This document shows positions 38,701-50,970 of a stretch of DNA of 64,000 nt, piece by piece. How positions within the stretch are numbered: the first letter of the stretch is position 1; each line of letters starts with the position of its first letter. The notes beneath the pieces are model-generated. The model saw only the letters and a list, made by a program, of their open reading frames with translations. It was not told where the DNA came from and did no database searches. The translations under genes and the position numbers were made by a program. The DNA lies in contig CADEFJ010000001.1 in assembly GCA_902826575.1 (NCBI GenBank), forward strand, positions 62,001 to 126,000. The letters are read 5' to 3'. This DNA is from an uncultured Pseudomonadota bacterium (GTDB lineage Bacteria > Pseudomonadota > Gammaproteobacteria > Steroidobacterales > Steroidobacteraceae).

Positions 38701-39585
38701 ATGTTTTCAGGCAGTCTCGTTGCCGCGATCACGCCGATGCGGCACGACGACACGATCGATTTCGAGGCGTGGTCCCGGCTGATCGATTTCCACGCCGCCC
38801 ACGGCACGAGCGGTGTCGTCGTCGGAGGCACGACCGGGGAATCGGCCGCGCTGACCGACGCAGAGCTCGATGAGCTGACCGCACGGGCGTGCGAGCGTGC
38901 GGCGGGACGCCTGCAGGTCATCGCCGGCGCAGGCACCAGCAGCACCGCGGCCAGTGTCGCGCGCGCGGCACGCCTTTCGCGGCTCGCCGTCGATGCCCTG
39001 CTCGTCGTGACACCAGCTTATGTCCGGCCCACCCAGCAAGGACTCTTCCGTCACTTCGAGGCGGTCGCGCAGGCGAGTGCGGTGCCGGTGATCCTGTACA
39101 ACGTGCCTTCGCGTACCGCGGTCGACCTGCTGCCGCAGACCGTGGCGCGCCTTGCCGTGCTGCCACGCATTGCTGCAATCAAGGAAGCGGTCGCCTCGAT
39201 GGAGCGCATCGAGCAACTGGTCGCGCTCGCCCCGCCGGGATTTACTGTGCTGAGCGGCGACGATGCCACGGCGTGCGAAGCCATCGCGCACGGTGCGCGG
39301 GGGGTCATTTCGGTCACCGCCAACGTCGCCCCGCGGCAGGTTGCCGCCACGATCGCAGCAGCGCTCGCGGGCGACACACGACGTGCCGCGGAACTCGATG
39401 CGCATCTTGCGGGTCTTCATGAGGCACTGTTCGTCGAGCCGAACCCGATTCCGGCCAAGTGGATCGCATCCCGGCTGCTCGGACTGGTACCGCCCGGCAT
39501 CCGCCTGCCGCTGACTCCGCTCGAGCCGCGGCACGAAGACACCCTGCGCCGTGCGATGATGGCGGCGGACCTGGCACCCGAATGA
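38701..39585 (+). CDS. dapA: 4-hydroxy-tetrahydrodipicolinate synthase
   Basis: 294 residues, normal length. GVVVGGTTGESAALTDAE holds the pyruvate-binding Thr-Thr, Tyr in VILYNVPSRT is the proton relay, and the Schiff-base Lys is in AAIKEAVASM. It condenses pyruvate and aspartate semialdehyde, the first step to lysine and diaminopimelate. It is followed after ten bases by the BamC-like lipoprotein gene. Confidence 0.97.
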   Translation: MFSGSLVAAITPMRHDDTIDFEAWSRLIDFHAAHGTSGVVVGGTTGESAALTDAELDELTARACERAAGRLQVIAGAGTSSTAASVARAARLSRLAVDALLVVTPAYVRPTQQGLFRHFEAVAQASAVPVILYNVPSRTAVDLLPQTVARLAVLPRIAAIKEAVASMERIEQLVALAPPGFTVLSGDDATACEAIAHGARGVISVTANVAPRQVAATIAAALAGDTRRAAELDAHLAGLHEALFVEPNPIPAKWIASRLLGLVPPGIRLPLTPLEPRHEDTLRRAMMAADLAPE

Positions 39586-39595
39586 AGGAATCTGC

Positions 39596-39871
39596 ATGAG
39601 AAACGCAATCACTGCACTGCTGCTCGGCGCCATGCTCGTCGGTTGCAGCACTTTCGGGGGCGGCGGGGGCTGCGACAAGCCGCGCGAGTACACCAATTCC
39701 GAAAGCATCCCCCCGCTGCAAGTCCCGGCCGGCATGGACCTGCCGAATACGCGCGGGGCGATGCGGGTGCCCGAACTCGACACGCCGGAGCGCGTGCGCG
39801 GCCCCGGTGAACCTTGCCTCGACCAGCCGCCGCTCTACGCACCGCCGGCGGCTACCCCGCCACCGGCCTGA
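39596..39871 (+). CDS. Very short BamC-like lipoprotein
   Basis: 91 residues. The lipobox is MLVGC (Cys17), followed by a Gly run and a second Cys, then about 60 residues with no predicted fold. The segment IPPLQVPAGMDLP, then RVPEL, then PCLDQPP, resembles the unstructured N-terminus of E. coli BamC (APAGMILP, then a VP and a PP motif), which is the part that wraps along BamD. The two helix-grip domains of BamC are missing. Position directly after dapA is that of bamC in E. coli. I read it as a reduced BamC, not a broken one: the frame ends cleanly and the lipobox and start are intact. Confidence 0.75.
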   Translation: MRNAITALLLGAMLVGCSTFGGGGGCDKPREYTNSESIPPLQVPAGMDLPNTRGAMRVPELDTPERVRGPGEPCLDQPPLYAPPAATPPPA

Positions 39872-39915
39872 CAAGCCTGATATCATGCCAGGATCCTGCG
39901 TCATTCACTGATTCC

Positions 39916-40006
39916 GGAGAGGTGGCCGAGCGGTTGAAGGCACTTCGTTGGAAGCGAAGCAACATCCAAAAGGTGTTCGAGGGTTCGAATCCCTCCCTCT
40001 CCGCCA
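39916..40006 (+). tRNA. tRNA-Ser (anticodon GGA)
   Basis: A 91-base class II tRNA. The acceptor stem GGAGAGG pairs with CCTCTCC (39996-40002), the anticodon stem CTTCG/CGAAG encloses a loop with GGA, a long variable arm follows, and the T arm is GAGGG-TTCGAAT-CCCTC. The discriminator G and an encoded CCA follow. It reads UCC and UCU. It is upstream of the 4.5S RNA gene. Confidence 0.97.
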
Positions 40007-40038
40007 ACACCGGCACTGCCAGTCAGAGGTCAGCCCAT

Positions 40039-40151
<113 letters not shown>

Positions 40152-40166
40152 TCCATTCCTGAGCCC

Positions 40167-41759
40167 ATGAGCTATACCGCACTCGCACGCAAATGGAGGC
40201 CGAAGCGCTTCACCGAAATGGTGGGGCAGCAGCACGTCCTGCAGGCCCTGACCAACGCCCTGGCCGAGGGCCGCGTACACCATGCCTTCCTGTTCACCGG
40301 CACGCGGGGCGTCGGCAAGACGACCGTCGCGCGCATCCTCGCCAAGTGCCTGAACTGCGAGAGCGGCGTCACGGCCGAGCCTTGCGGCGTCTGTACGGCG
40401 TGCCGCGCGATCGACGAAGGCCGTTTCATGGACCTCATAGAAGTGGATGCGGCGTCGCGCGCCAAAGTGGATGAAACGCGCGAACTGCTCGAGAACGTGC
40501 AGTACGCGCCATCGGGCGGGCGCTACAAGGTCTATCTCATCGACGAAGTGCACATGCTGTCGCAGCATTCGTTCAATGCGCTGCTGAAGACGCTCGAGGA
40601 GCCGCCGCCGCACGTCAAATTCCTGCTCGCGACCACCGATCCGCACAAGCTGCCGGTCACGGTGCTGTCGCGTTGCCTGCAGTTCAGCCTGAAGCGGCTG
40701 CCGGTGACCCAGATCGCGGCACGTATGGCCGAAATCCTCGGCGCCGAAGCTGTCGCCTTCGAGGCCCCGGCGCTGACCCTGCTTGCGCATGCCGCGGACG
40801 GCAGCATGCGTGATGGCCTGTCATTGCTCGATCAATTGATCGCATTCGGCGGCGGTTCGGTGAGCGTGGCGGCGGCACGCGAGATGCTTGGCAGCATCGA
40901 CCGCGAGCGCGTCAGCGTCATTGCCGAGGCACTCGCCGCCGGCGACGCGGGGCGCGTGATCGCCGCGGCGCGCGCGCTCGAGGAATGGGCGCCGGACTAC
41001 GGCGCGGTGCTCGATTCGCTGGCCGGCCTGTTGGTGCAGGTGGCGCTGCGCCAGGCTGTGCCCGATTACGATCTGTCCGAACTGCCCGACGCAGCACTGA
41101 TCGAGCGGCTCGCCGCCGCCGTGGCCGCGGATGACGTGCAGCTCTACTATCAAATGGCGATCATCGGTCGCCGCGACTTGCCGCTCGCGCCCGATCCACG
41201 CACCGGCTTCGACATGGTGTTGCTGCGCATGCTGGCGTTTCGCCTGCCGACGGGCGGCGCGCTCGCCAGGCCCGCAGCACAGGTGGCCCAGGGGGCGCGC
41301 GCCGCCGCTGTGAGCCCGCCACGCGGCGCTGCTGTGCCGACGCGCGATGCAGCGCCCGCTCGCGACAGCATGTTGAGCGCCGCGGGCTGGCCGCAGCTGG
41401 TGGCAAGCCTCGACCTGTCGGGACTCACGCGCCAGTTCGCTGCGCACTGCGCCTTCCTCGGCCGGCAAGGCAACCTGGTGCGGCTCGGCCTCGATGCGCG
41501 CCATGCCACGATGCGCACGCCGACGCAGGAGGATCGACTCGCCAAGGCGCTGTCGCGCCAGCTCGGTGAGACCGTGCGGCTCGAAATCGAAGTCGTCGAT
41601 GGTGCGTTGCCAACGCCCGCTGCGCATCGCGAGCGCGAGTCGGCCGCGGACCTCGAGGCGGCGCGCGCCACGCTCGCGGGCGATCCCGCGGTGCGCGCGC
41701 TGCAGGAGAAATTTGGCGCCACACTGCATCCAGAAACGGTGCGGCCCACTGGCAAGTGA
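40167..41759 (+). CDS. dnaX: DNA polymerase III subunit gamma/tau
   Basis: 530 residues. The N-terminal clamp-loader AAA+ domain has Walker [15 protein letters not shown], the zinc Cys in [19 protein letters not shown], Walker [12 protein letters not shown] and the SRC motif in VLSRCLQF. Domain III follows, then an Ala-rich linker and a shorter tau-like tail. It is clearly shorter than E. coli tau (643), and I see no A-rich slippery sequence for a gamma frameshift. The ATG at 40167 starts the conserved [12 protein letters not shown]. Confidence 0.96.
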   Translation: MSYTALARKWRPKRFTEMVGQQHVLQALTNALAEGRVHHAFLFTGTRGVGKTTVARILAKCLNCESGVTAEPCGVCTACRAIDEGRFMDLIEVDAASRAKVDETRELLENVQYAPSGGRYKVYLIDEVHMLSQHSFNALLKTLEEPPPHVKFLLATTDPHKLPVTVLSRCLQFSLKRLPVTQIAARMAEILGAEAVAFEAPALTLLAHAADGSMRDGLSLLDQLIAFGGGSVSVAAAREMLGSIDRERVSVIAEALAAGDAGRVIAAARALEEWAPDYGAVLDSLAGLLVQVALRQAVPDYDLSELPDAALIERLAAAVAADDVQLYYQMAIIGRRDLPLAPDPRTGFDMVLLRMLAFRLPTGGALARPAAQVAQGARAAAVSPPRGAAVPTRDAAPARDSMLSAAGWPQLVASLDLSGLTRQFAAHCAFLGRQGNLVRLGLDARHATMRTPTQEDRLAKALSRQLGETVRLEIEVVDGALPTPAAHRERESAADLEAARATLAGDPAVRALQEKFGATLHPETVRPTGK

Positions 41760-41770
41760 GAGGACAAGGC

Positions 41771-42094
41771 ATGGCCCAGAATTTCGGCAACATGATGAAA
41801 CAGGCGCAGGCCCTGCAGGCCAATATGCAGAAGGCGCAGGCGGAGATCGCCAACCTCGAAGTCATCGGGGAATCCGGCGGCGGCATGGTGAAGGTCACGA
41901 TGAATGGCAAGCACGACGTGAAGCGCGTGCAGATCGAGCCGGCCGTGATCGGCGAGGACCGCGAGATGCTGGAAGACCTCATTGCCGCCGCATTCAACGA
42001 CGCGGTAAAGAAGGTCGAGCAGCGCTCCGCCGAGAAAATGTCCGGACTGATGTCGGGCCTGCAGTTGCCGCCCGGCATGAAGCTGCCGTTCTGA
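41771..42094 (+). CDS. ybaB: YbaB/EbfC nucleoid-associated protein
   Basis: 107 residues. [50 protein letters not shown] is typical of the YbaB/EbfC DNA-binding family, and the Met/Gly-rich C-terminal stretch follows. It lies 11 bases after dnaX and 16 before recR, the classical dnaX-ybaB-recR operon. Confidence 0.96.
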   Translation: MAQNFGNMMKQAQALQANMQKAQAEIANLEVIGESGGGMVKVTMNGKHDVKRVQIEPAVIGEDREMLEDLIAAAFNDAVKKVEQRSAEKMSGLMSGLQLPPGMKLPF

Positions 42095-42110
42095 ACCCCC
42101 GCAACGGTCC

Positions 42111-42707
42111 ATGAAACACTCCCCGGCACTCGCCGGCCTGATCGATGCGCTGCGCACACTGCCCGGCGTCGGGCCGAAGAGCGCGCAGCGCATGGCGTTT
42201 CACCTGCTGCAGGATGGTCGCGCGGGTGCAAACGCGCTCGCGGCATCGCTCACCGCGGCGCTCGCCGCCGTCAGGCGCTGCAGCCGCTGTCGCATGCTGA
42301 CCGAAGCGGAGCTGTGCAGCATCTGCGAATCGCGCCGTGACGCCGACCTGTTGTGCGTGGTCGAGTCGCCCGCGGATGTCGTCGCGATCGAATCGTCGGG
42401 GAGTTTTCGCGGCCGCTATTTCGTGCTGATGGGCCACTTGTCGCCGCTCGATGGCATCGGGCCCGAGCAGATCGGCATCCAGGAACTCGAGGCGCTGCTC
42501 GCGCAGCCGGGGCTGCGCGAGTTGATCCTCGCGACCAATCCGACCGTCGAGGGCGAGGCCACCGCCCATTTCCTGTCCGAAGTGGCCCGTCGCCACGGCA
42601 TAGCCGCGACCCGCATTGCGCACGGCGTGCCGATCGGGGGTGAGCTCGAGTATGTCGACGGTGGCACGCTCGCCCACGCACTCGCGGGACGGCAGGCGAT
42701 CAGCTGA
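42111..42707 (+). CDS. recR: RecR recombination mediator
   Basis: 198 residues. The N-terminal helix-hairpin-helix [20 protein letters not shown], a Cys4 zinc finger ([16 protein letters not shown]), the Toprim domain beginning [14 protein letters not shown] and the Walker-like end [18 protein letters not shown] are all present. With RecF and RecO it loads RecA at gaps. Confidence 0.97.
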   Translation: MKHSPALAGLIDALRTLPGVGPKSAQRMAFHLLQDGRAGANALAASLTAALAAVRRCSRCRMLTEAELCSICESRRDADLLCVVESPADVVAIESSGSFRGRYFVLMGHLSPLDGIGPEQIGIQELEALLAQPGLRELILATNPTVEGEATAHFLSEVARRHGIAATRIAHGVPIGGELEYVDGGTLAHALAGRQAIS

Positions 42708-42720
42708 CCCGGGAGGCGCC

Positions 42721-43410
42721 ATGGACGGCCCGCATCCGCTCGACAACCCCATGTGGCACGCGCTCACGACGCGCCAGCGCTCCTTCGCAATCGGTGCCGG
42801 CCGCGCGCGCCGCTACGCGCCGCAGGTCGCGCCGTTTGCGGCTGTCGAGGCCGCCACCGCCCACGCGGATATCGATCTTGCCGCGATTGTGGCGGTTGGC
42901 GAGCAGGTCATCGTCGTCGGTGTGGCGCCCGTGCTGTCACCGGCCTGGCGCTTGCTCGACCACGGTGTCGTGATCCAGATGATCTGCAGCGAGCCGCCGC
43001 CGCCACCGACCCGGCCTGACGTGCCATGGGTGAGGCTTGAAACACGTCACCTGCCGGCAATGCTCGAACTGACCGCACTCGTGTACCCGGAGTACTTTCG
43101 CGAGCGCACGAGTGAACTCGGCCCTTACATCGGCATCCACCAGGGCGACAGGCTCGCGGCCATGGCCGGCGAGCGCCTGGCCACTGACAGTGGCATCGAG
43201 ATCAGTGCGGTCTGTACGCATCCCGAGTTCACCGGGCGCGGGTTCGCGGCACTGCTGTTGACGATACTTGCGCGCGACATTGCCGCGCGCGGTGCGCTGC
43301 CGTTCCTGCACGTGAGCGATCGCAACCAGCGCGCGATCGAGCTCTACCAGCGCACGGGATTTCGCGAACGCGCGCGCCTCGGGATCTGGAAGCTGCAGCG
43401 GGAGCGTTAG
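42721..43410 (+). CDS. GNAT-family N-acetyltransferase
   Basis: 229 residues. The N-terminal ~110 residues form a poorly conserved half-domain. The C-terminal GNAT fold has the acetyl-CoA loop in ISAVCTHPEFTGRGFAALLLTILARDIA and the late FLHVSDRNQRAIELYQRTGFRERARLG, the FR47-like pattern. The substrate is unknown. It starts 13 bases after recR, and its end overlaps the convergent rsgA by four bases. Confidence 0.88.
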   Translation: MDGPHPLDNPMWHALTTRQRSFAIGAGRARRYAPQVAPFAAVEAATAHADIDLAAIVAVGEQVIVVGVAPVLSPAWRLLDHGVVIQMICSEPPPPPTRPDVPWVRLETRHLPAMLELTALVYPEYFRERTSELGPYIGIHQGDRLAAMAGERLATDSGIEISAVCTHPEFTGRGFAALLLTILARDIAARGALPFLHVSDRNQRAIELYQRTGFRERARLGIWKLQRER

Positions 43411-44342
43411 GGCTGGCGGGGTCGCCGCGTCGGGCCACGCGCAGCGACCAGCTGTTCGTACAACCGGCGCATGCGCCGGTAGCTCTCGTAGCGCCGTGCG
43501 TGCAGCTTGCCGGCCTGCACGGCCTCGGTGATCGCGCAACCCGGCTCGCGCAGGTGCCGGCAGTCGAGGAACCGGCAGGACGGCGCCAGCCAGGCAATGT
43601 CCGCGTACCCGAGCGTCGCGGGCTCGAGATGGTCGATCGCGGGCGAGAAGTCGCGCACGCCGGGAGAGTCGATCAGCCGGCCACCCCCGGGCAGGTCATA
43701 GAGGCGCGCGGTCGTCGTCGTATGCTTGCCTTCCTCGGTCTGGCGTACCAGTTCGGACGTGGCGACGCCGGCACCGGGCACGAGCGCGTTGACGAGCGAG
43801 GACTTGCCGACCCCCGACTGGCCGACCAGCACCGCCGTGGCGGATTTGAGCAGGTTCCGCAGACCGTCCACTCCGTCGCCGCTCGCAGCCGAGCAGCAGA
43901 CTGTCGCGGCGCCGAGTGCCTCGTACGCCATGAGTTCGTCGCGCAGCGCCTGGTCGAGACCGAGGTCCGCCTTGTTGGCGACCAGCACCGATGCAATGCC
44001 GCTCGAGGCGGCGGCGGCAAAATAGCGATCGACGACGAAGAAATCGGGTGATGGGCGCGGCGCGATCACAGCGACCAGGTGCGAGATGTTGGCGACGATG
44101 ATCTCGGCGCCGCCACGCAGGTTGGAGCGCCACAGCGCGGTGCGGCGCGGGAGCACCTCGGTGACGTGCACTTCCTCATGGTGCACATCGCGCACACAGC
44201 GCACCTGGTCGCCGCAGGCCATTGCGATCCTGCGTCCGCGCGGGCGGACCTCGATCTCGGCGGCCGCGTGGTCGCGCACCAGCGCATGGCGCCCGAAAGT
44301 CGCGATGACCTCGGCTTCGAATTCAGTGGCGGCTGTCGTCAC
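43407..44342 (-). CDS. rsgA: RsgA, small-ribosomal-subunit GTPase
   Basis: About 311 residues. An OB-fold domain is followed by a circularly permuted GTPase: NKADLG (G4) comes first, then [17 protein letters not shown] (G1), [10 protein letters not shown] (G2) and DSPGVRDF (G3). The zinc motif is Cys-X7-Cys-type in [14 protein letters not shown]. It matures the 30S subunit. The start is uncertain: GTG at 44342 has no clear ribosome site, and a longer form from 44402 would touch the divergent orn ATG. The rsgA-orn divergent pair matches E. coli. Confidence 0.92.
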   Translation of the reverse strand: MTTAATEFEAEVIATFGRHALVRDHAAAEIEVRPRGRRIAMACGDQVRCVRDVHHEEVHVTEVLPRRTALWRSNLRGGAEIIVANISHLVAVIAPRPSPDFFVVDRYFAAAASSGIASVLVANKADLGLDQALRDELMAYEALGAATVCCSAASGDGVDGLRNLLKSATAVLVGQSGVGKSSLVNALVPGAGVATSELVRQTEEGKHTTTTARLYDLPGGGRLIDSPGVRDFSPAIDHLEPATLGYADIAWLAPSCRFLDCRHLREPGCAITEAVQAGKLHARRYESYRRMRRLYEQLVAARGPTRRPRQP

Positions 44343-44400
44343 GGGCAGCGGCAGCGTAGCCTTTGCTAGTATCCACCACAACTTTCCCGGCGCAGTCACC

Positions 44401-44958
44401 ATGGCCAGCCCTGAACATCTCATCTGGATCGACCTCGAAATGACCGGCCTCCTGCCCGAGACCGATGTCATCATCGAGATTGCCACGGTCGTCACCAATG
44501 CCGAGCTCGAGGTCGTGGCGGAGGGCCCGGTGCTCGCGATCCACCAGCCCGACGAGGTGCTCGCGCGCATGGACGAGTGGAATCAGCGCCAGCATGGCGC
44601 ATCGGGGCTCATCGCGCGGGTGCGCGCCAGCACCGTGAGCGCCGCCGACGCCGAGCGCGAGACGCTCGCATTCCTCGCGCGGCATGTGCAGAAGGGCGCC
44701 TCGCCGATGTGCGGCAACAGCATCTGCCAGGACCGGCGCTTTCTCGCACGGTTGATGCCGGACCTCGAGCGCCACTTCCACTATCGCAATCTCGACGTCA
44801 GCACGCTCAAGGAGCTTGCGCGCCGCTGGGCGCCGCGGGTGCTCGACGGTGTCGTGAAGGAGGGCACGCACCTGGCGCTCGCCGATATCCGCGACTCGAT
44901 TGCCGAGTTGCACCACTACCGGCGCCATTTGCTGGCGCCGGAATACCGCGGTGGGTGA
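44401..44958 (+). CDS. orn: Oligoribonuclease
   Basis: 185 residues of the DEDDh exonuclease family. [11 protein letters not shown] gives the first Asp and Glu, [17 protein letters not shown] the next Asp, and [18 protein letters not shown] the His/Asp end. It degrades 2-5-nt RNAs and pGpG. Its stop lies inside the first codons of the next gene. Confidence 0.97.
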   Translation: MASPEHLIWIDLEMTGLLPETDVIIEIATVVTNAELEVVAEGPVLAIHQPDEVLARMDEWNQRQHGASGLIARVRASTVSAADAERETLAFLARHVQKGASPMCGNSICQDRRFLARLMPDLERHFHYRNLDVSTLKELARRWAPRVLDGVVKEGTHLALADIRDSIAELHHYRRHLLAPEYRGG

Positions 44959-45916
44959 CACGCTGCCCGACTTCGCGGCGGTCGTTGCCGCCGCCGGGCG
45001 CCTCAAGGGCCGTGTGCGGCGCACGCCGGTGATGCACGCTGACCGTTTCGACGAACGCGCCGGCAGGCGCGTGGTGTTCAAGTGCGAGAACCTGCAGACC
45101 GGCGGGGCGTTCAAGTATCGCGGTGCGTTGAACGCGCTGCTGACCCTGCCGCCGGATGCGGGCATCACGCGTGTTGCCACGCATTCTTCCGGCAACCACG
45201 GCACGGCGCTCGCGCTGGCGGCGAGGTCGCTCGGGCTCGAATGCACGGTCGTGGTGCCAGCGGGCGCGGCGCGCCCCAAAGTCGCGGCCATCGAGGCCGC
45301 CGGCGGCAGGATCGTCCATTGCGAGGCCGGGACCGCCGCGCGCGAGGCCGCGCTCGCCGCATTGCTCGCTCGTGAGCCGGCGCATGTCGTGCATCCCTAC
45401 GATGACGCCGACGTGATCGCGGGGCAGGGCACTGCGGCGCTGGAGCTGCTGTCCGAGCCGATGGATTTCGATACGGTGATCGCGCCGGTGGGCGGTGGCG
45501 GGCTGATCGGCGGCACGGCACTGGTGGCGCGCGGGCTGCTCGGCGAGTGCACGGTGATCGCGGCCGAGCCGGCGGCTGCGGACGATGCGTTTCGCTCGTT
45601 CACGTCGGGCAGGCGCGTCGGTGTCGGCGCGACCGACACCATCGCCGATGGCCTGCGCGCGTCGATCGGCGTGCGCAACTTCGAATTGCTGCGCCGGGAC
45701 GTCGATGAAGTGGTGACCGTGTCGGAGGCCGAGATCGTCGCGGCGATGCGCCTCGTGCTCGAGGACCTGAAGCTGCTGATCGAGCCGTCCTCGGCCGTGG
45801 CCGTGGCGGCCGTGCTCTCCCGTCGCGCCACGCGGCTCGGCGAGCAGGTCGGCGTGATTCTCTCCGGCGGCAATATCGATCTCGACCAGTGCCCGTTCCT
45901 TGCGGGGCGCGCGTGA
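44951..45916 (+). CDS. PLP-dependent threonine/serine dehydratase or racemase
   Basis: 321 residues of fold type II. The PLP Lys is in [16 protein letters not shown], the substrate loop is [19 protein letters not shown], phosphate binding is [12 protein letters not shown], and a late SGGNIDL closes the site. No C-terminal ACT domain is present, so it is not the isoleucine-regulated biosynthetic enzyme. Serine racemase, L-threo-3-hydroxyaspartate ammonia-lyase and catabolic threonine dehydratase are all possible. A GTG start at 44951 overlaps the orn stop by eight bases. Confidence 0.88.
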   Translation: MGDTLPDFAAVVAAAGRLKGRVRRTPVMHADRFDERAGRRVVFKCENLQTGGAFKYRGALNALLTLPPDAGITRVATHSSGNHGTALALAARSLGLECTVVVPAGAARPKVAAIEAAGGRIVHCEAGTAAREAALAALLAREPAHVVHPYDDADVIAGQGTAALELLSEPMDFDTVIAPVGGGGLIGGTALVARGLLGECTVIAAEPAAADDAFRSFTSGRRVGVGATDTIADGLRASIGVRNFELLRRDVDEVVTVSEAEIVAAMRLVLEDLKLLIEPSSAVAVAAVLSRRATRLGEQVGVILSGGNIDLDQCPFLAGRA

Positions 45917-46317
45917 GCAGCGACGTGCCATTCATCCTGCACCGCGGTGGTTGTCATTGCGGTGCCGTGCGCTTCGAGGTCGAAGCACCCGCCGCGATCG
46001 ACGCACTGGAGTGCAACTGCTCGATCTGTCGCGCCACCGGTTTCCTGCACCTCATTGTCCCGCGCGCGCGTTTCCGGCTGCTCGCCGGCGAGGGCGCCCT
46101 GCGCGAATACAGGTTCCTCACCGGGACCGCGCAGCACCTGTTCTGCAGTACCTGCGGCGTGAAGTCGTTCTATGTGCCGCGGTCCAATCCGGACGGCTAC
46201 AGCGTGAACGCGCGTTGCCTGGATCCGCGCACGGTCGCCAGCCTCACGGTGCGCCAGTTCGACGACGGTGATCGCGAGGCCGCCGAGGCCCGCATCCGGA
46301 ACCTGTCGGCGTTCTAG
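45913..46317 (+). CDS. GFA-family zinc protein
   Basis: 134 residues with the Cys pattern of the GFA (Mss4-like) fold: GGCHCGAVRFE, ECNCSICRATG and FCSTCGVKSFY, giving two zinc sites. The family is named after a glutathione-dependent formaldehyde-activating enzyme, but most members have no known reaction. The GTG start overlaps the dehydratase stop by four bases (GTGA). Its end overlaps the convergent DUF937 gene by four bases. Confidence 0.87.
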   Translation: MSSDVPFILHRGGCHCGAVRFEVEAPAAIDALECNCSICRATGFLHLIVPRARFRLLAGEGALREYRFLTGTAQHLFCSTCGVKSFYVPRSNPDGYSVNARCLDPRTVASLTVRQFDDGDREAAEARIRNLSAF

Positions 46318-46832
46318 CGACCCATCTGTTTCAGGATCGCTTCAAGCGGATTGCCTGCGCCGGGCGCGCCGCCGCCGCCAAGCAAACCTCCAAGCAGGCC
46401 ACCGAGACCACCACCCGCCTGGGGCGCCGCAGCGCCGTGTTGCTTCGCCAGGTAGCCGGCGGCCACCATGGCAAGCAGGGGCAGCATTTTCTTGAGAACA
46501 CCGGGGTCGAGGCCCGATGTCGACGCCGCGTTCTGCGCAACAGCACGACTGACGTCCTTGGAGCCGAAGATCTGCCCCAGCACGTTGTTGCCAGCTCCGA
46601 CATCGGTGGGCTGTGAACCGAGCACGCTGTCGAGCAGGCCGCCGCCCAACTGGCCAAGGAGACCACCGGGAGCCGGACCGGAGGACTGCGACTGCATTTG
46701 CCTGGTGAAGCCACCGAGGATCGCCGGGGCAAGCGCCGCCGCGCCGCTCGCCACCTGTGACTCGCTGATTCCGAGTTCGCGCGCGATCGACTGTACTGCG
46801 CCCACCTGATTGAGTATGTCCGTGAGTTGCAT
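46314..46832 (-). CDS. DUF937 (YidB-like) protein
   Basis: 172 residues. The N-terminal MQLTDILNQVGAVQSIARELGISESQVASGAAALAPAILGGFTRQM is typical of DUF937, followed by Gly-rich low-complexity stretches (LGGLLGGLLGGGG). A LLAMVAAGYLAK helix lies near the C-terminus. The biochemical role is unknown. It is divergent from the DUF1304 gene. Confidence 0.85.
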   Translation of the reverse strand: MQLTDILNQVGAVQSIARELGISESQVASGAAALAPAILGGFTRQMQSQSSGPAPGGLLGQLGGGLLDSVLGSQPTDVGAGNNVLGQIFGSKDVSRAVAQNAASTSGLDPGVLKKMLPLLAMVAAGYLAKQHGAAAPQAGGGLGGLLGGLLGGGGAPGAGNPLEAILKQMGR

Positions 46833-46916
46833 GCGGCTTCTCCTCGTCGACTGCGACACGCCGTCGCGGCAGTAGGGTACTCTATGTTGCCCGCGTCGAG
46901 GCAGCTGGGGGTAACC

Positions 46917-47265
46917 ATGGATATGCTCGCCGACATCGTCGTGGCGCTCGTCGCGCTGCTGCATATTTATATCCTCGTGCTCGAGATGTTCCTGTGGGAC
47001 AAGCCCGCAGGCCTGCGCGCGTTTCGCATGACGGCGGAGAAGGCGGGCGCCACGAAGGTGCTCGCCGCGAACCAGGGGCTGTACAACGGCTTCCTGGCCG
47101 CAGGTCTGCTGTGGGGGCTCGCACTCGGTGCCGACGGTACGGCCGTGAAGCTGTTTTTCCTCGGTTGCGTGTTCGTCGCCGGCGTGTACGGCGGGGCGAC
47201 CGCCTACCGCAAGATCTTCTACATCCAGGCGCTGCCGGCAGCGATCGCCTTCGCGCTGGTGTGGC

Positions 47266-47276
<11 letters not shown>
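46917..47276 (+). CDS. DUF1304 small membrane protein
   Basis: 119 residues with four predicted membrane helices ([65 protein letters not shown]). The [12 protein letters not shown] motif and the [15 protein letters not shown] loop are characteristic of DUF1304. No function is known. Its end overlaps the convergent ppsA by 11 bases. Confidence 0.88.
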
Positions 47277-49620
<2,344 letters not shown>

Positions 49621-49688
49621 ATGTGGGGCTCCAGGAATCCGCTGCAGCGCACTTGCAGGGTGGGTCGAGCAATGAAAGACTCGGCCGC

Positions 49689-50510
49689 ATGAGTCGACGG
49701 ACAGTTTTCTTCGTTTCCGATCAGACCGGAGTGACAGCGGAGACCATGGGTCACAGTCTGCTGACTCAGTTCGATGGCCTCGAGTTTCGGCCAGTGACTT
49801 TGCCATTTGTGTCGAGTGTTGACAAGGCAGAGGAAGCCGTAAGGAAGATCAATCTCGCGGCCGGGGAAAGCGGCATCAGGCCGATCATCTTCTCGACGCT
49901 CGTGCAGGAAGACCTGCGGGAAGTCGTCATGCGCGCCAATGGCCTGTTCCTCGATTTCTTTGACGCGTTCGTGGGACCGCTGGAGAAGGAACTTGCTACG
50001 CGTTCCACCCATCGGTCAGGTCGCGCGCACGGCATGGCCGACCTCACCGCATATACGGCCCGCATCAACGCGACCAATTTCGCGCTCACCAACGACGACG
50101 GCAGCGGGCGCGATTATGAAGCGGCCGACGTGATCGTGGTCGGCGTGTCGCGCGTCGGCAAGACGCCGACCTGCCTGTACATGGCGCTGCAGTACGGCGT
50201 GTTCGTCGCCAACTATCCGTTAAACGACGACGACCTTGAGAGTGGCCGGTTGCCGAAGGCGATCGAGCCGTTTCGCCACAAGCTCTACGGGCTCACGATA
50301 CGCCCCGAGCGGCTGCAGCAGATCCGCCACGAACGCCGGCCCGACGGCCGCTACGCCTCGCAGCAGCAAGTGCAGTATGAGCTGCGCTCTGCCGAGTCGC
50401 TGTTCTCGCGCTATTCGATCCCGTTCCTCGACACGACCGAGTGCTCCATCGAGGAAATTGCGAGCCATATCCTCGAGAGCTCGGGCATCGAACGCAGGGT
50501 TCGACCTTGA
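49689..50510 (+). CDS. ppsR: PEP synthase regulatory protein (kinase/pyrophosphorylase)
   Basis: 273 residues of DUF299. [19 protein letters not shown] opens the protein, the P-loop is [17 protein letters not shown], and YPLNDDDL with the late [15 protein letters not shown] completes the pattern. It switches PpsA off and on by ADP-dependent phosphorylation and phosphate-dependent reversal. It is divergent from ppsA across 68 bases that must hold both promoters. Confidence 0.95.
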   Translation: MSRRTVFFVSDQTGVTAETMGHSLLTQFDGLEFRPVTLPFVSSVDKAEEAVRKINLAAGESGIRPIIFSTLVQEDLREVVMRANGLFLDFFDAFVGPLEKELATRSTHRSGRAHGMADLTAYTARINATNFALTNDDGSGRDYEAADVIVVGVSRVGKTPTCLYMALQYGVFVANYPLNDDDLESGRLPKAIEPFRHKLYGLTIRPERLQQIRHERRPDGRYASQQQVQYELRSAESLFSRYSIPFLDTTECSIEEIASHILESSGIERRVRP

Positions 50511-50575
50511 GGCAGGTCACACCCTGGCACAGGGCTCACTTGCGGACCGCCATGTCTGCGTTATAGTCACATCGA

Positions 50576-50959
50576 ATGCAGACTGACGCGCTTGCTTGTG
50601 TTTCCTGGCGCGCACGGCCCCAAAGCTTTGTTGCGCTGATGGCGCTTTACGAAAGCAATTTCGTGCGCCTCGGGTGGCTGGCCGGCGATCCCGGCAAGCT
50701 TCGCGACAGCGCTGCCTCGGACATCGTGGGCGACTGCCAACTGCGTCTCACTGTCTGCGAGCGGGCTCGCTATACCACCACCATCGAGCTGACCTACGCG
50801 CCGCTCGCCATGCCCGACCTGCACATTCGCGTGTATCACGATGCGCGCCTTGCCGAGGCGCAATGCGACGGCGGGATCCACGAGCGCTGGTCGCGCAACA
50901 TGCTGCTGAACAAATGGCTGGAGTACTGCGTCGATCGCGGCCATCGCCTCGATCGCTGA
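50576..50959 (+). CDS. DUF1249 (YqiB-like) protein
   Basis: 127 residues. MALYESNFVRLGWL, CERARYTTTIELTYAP and the end MPDLHIRVYHDARLAEAQ with LLNKWLEYCVDRGH match the YqiB/DUF1249 family. No function is known. The start at 50576 is kept because E. coli YqiB has a similar N-terminal extension before the Tyr/Asn-Phe motif. A second Met at residue 22 is possible. Confidence 0.87.
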   Translation: MQTDALACVSWRARPQSFVALMALYESNFVRLGWLAGDPGKLRDSAASDIVGDCQLRLTVCERARYTTTIELTYAPLAMPDLHIRVYHDARLAEAQCDGGIHERWSRNMLLNKWLEYCVDRGHRLDR

Positions 50960-50970
50960 ACCTGAACCCG

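Noticed and set aside
39596..39871. Truncated pseudogene of bamC
   Set aside because: The frame is clean, with lipobox, Pro-rich tail and a proper stop, and no bamC domain remnants follow in any frame before the tRNA.
39916..40006. Integration (att) site at the tRNA-Ser
   Set aside because: No integrase, no repeated tRNA 3' end and ordinary housekeeping genes on both sides.
40167..41759. Programmed frameshift in dnaX
   Set aside because: No A-AAA-AAG-like slippery site followed by a hairpin was found in the gene.
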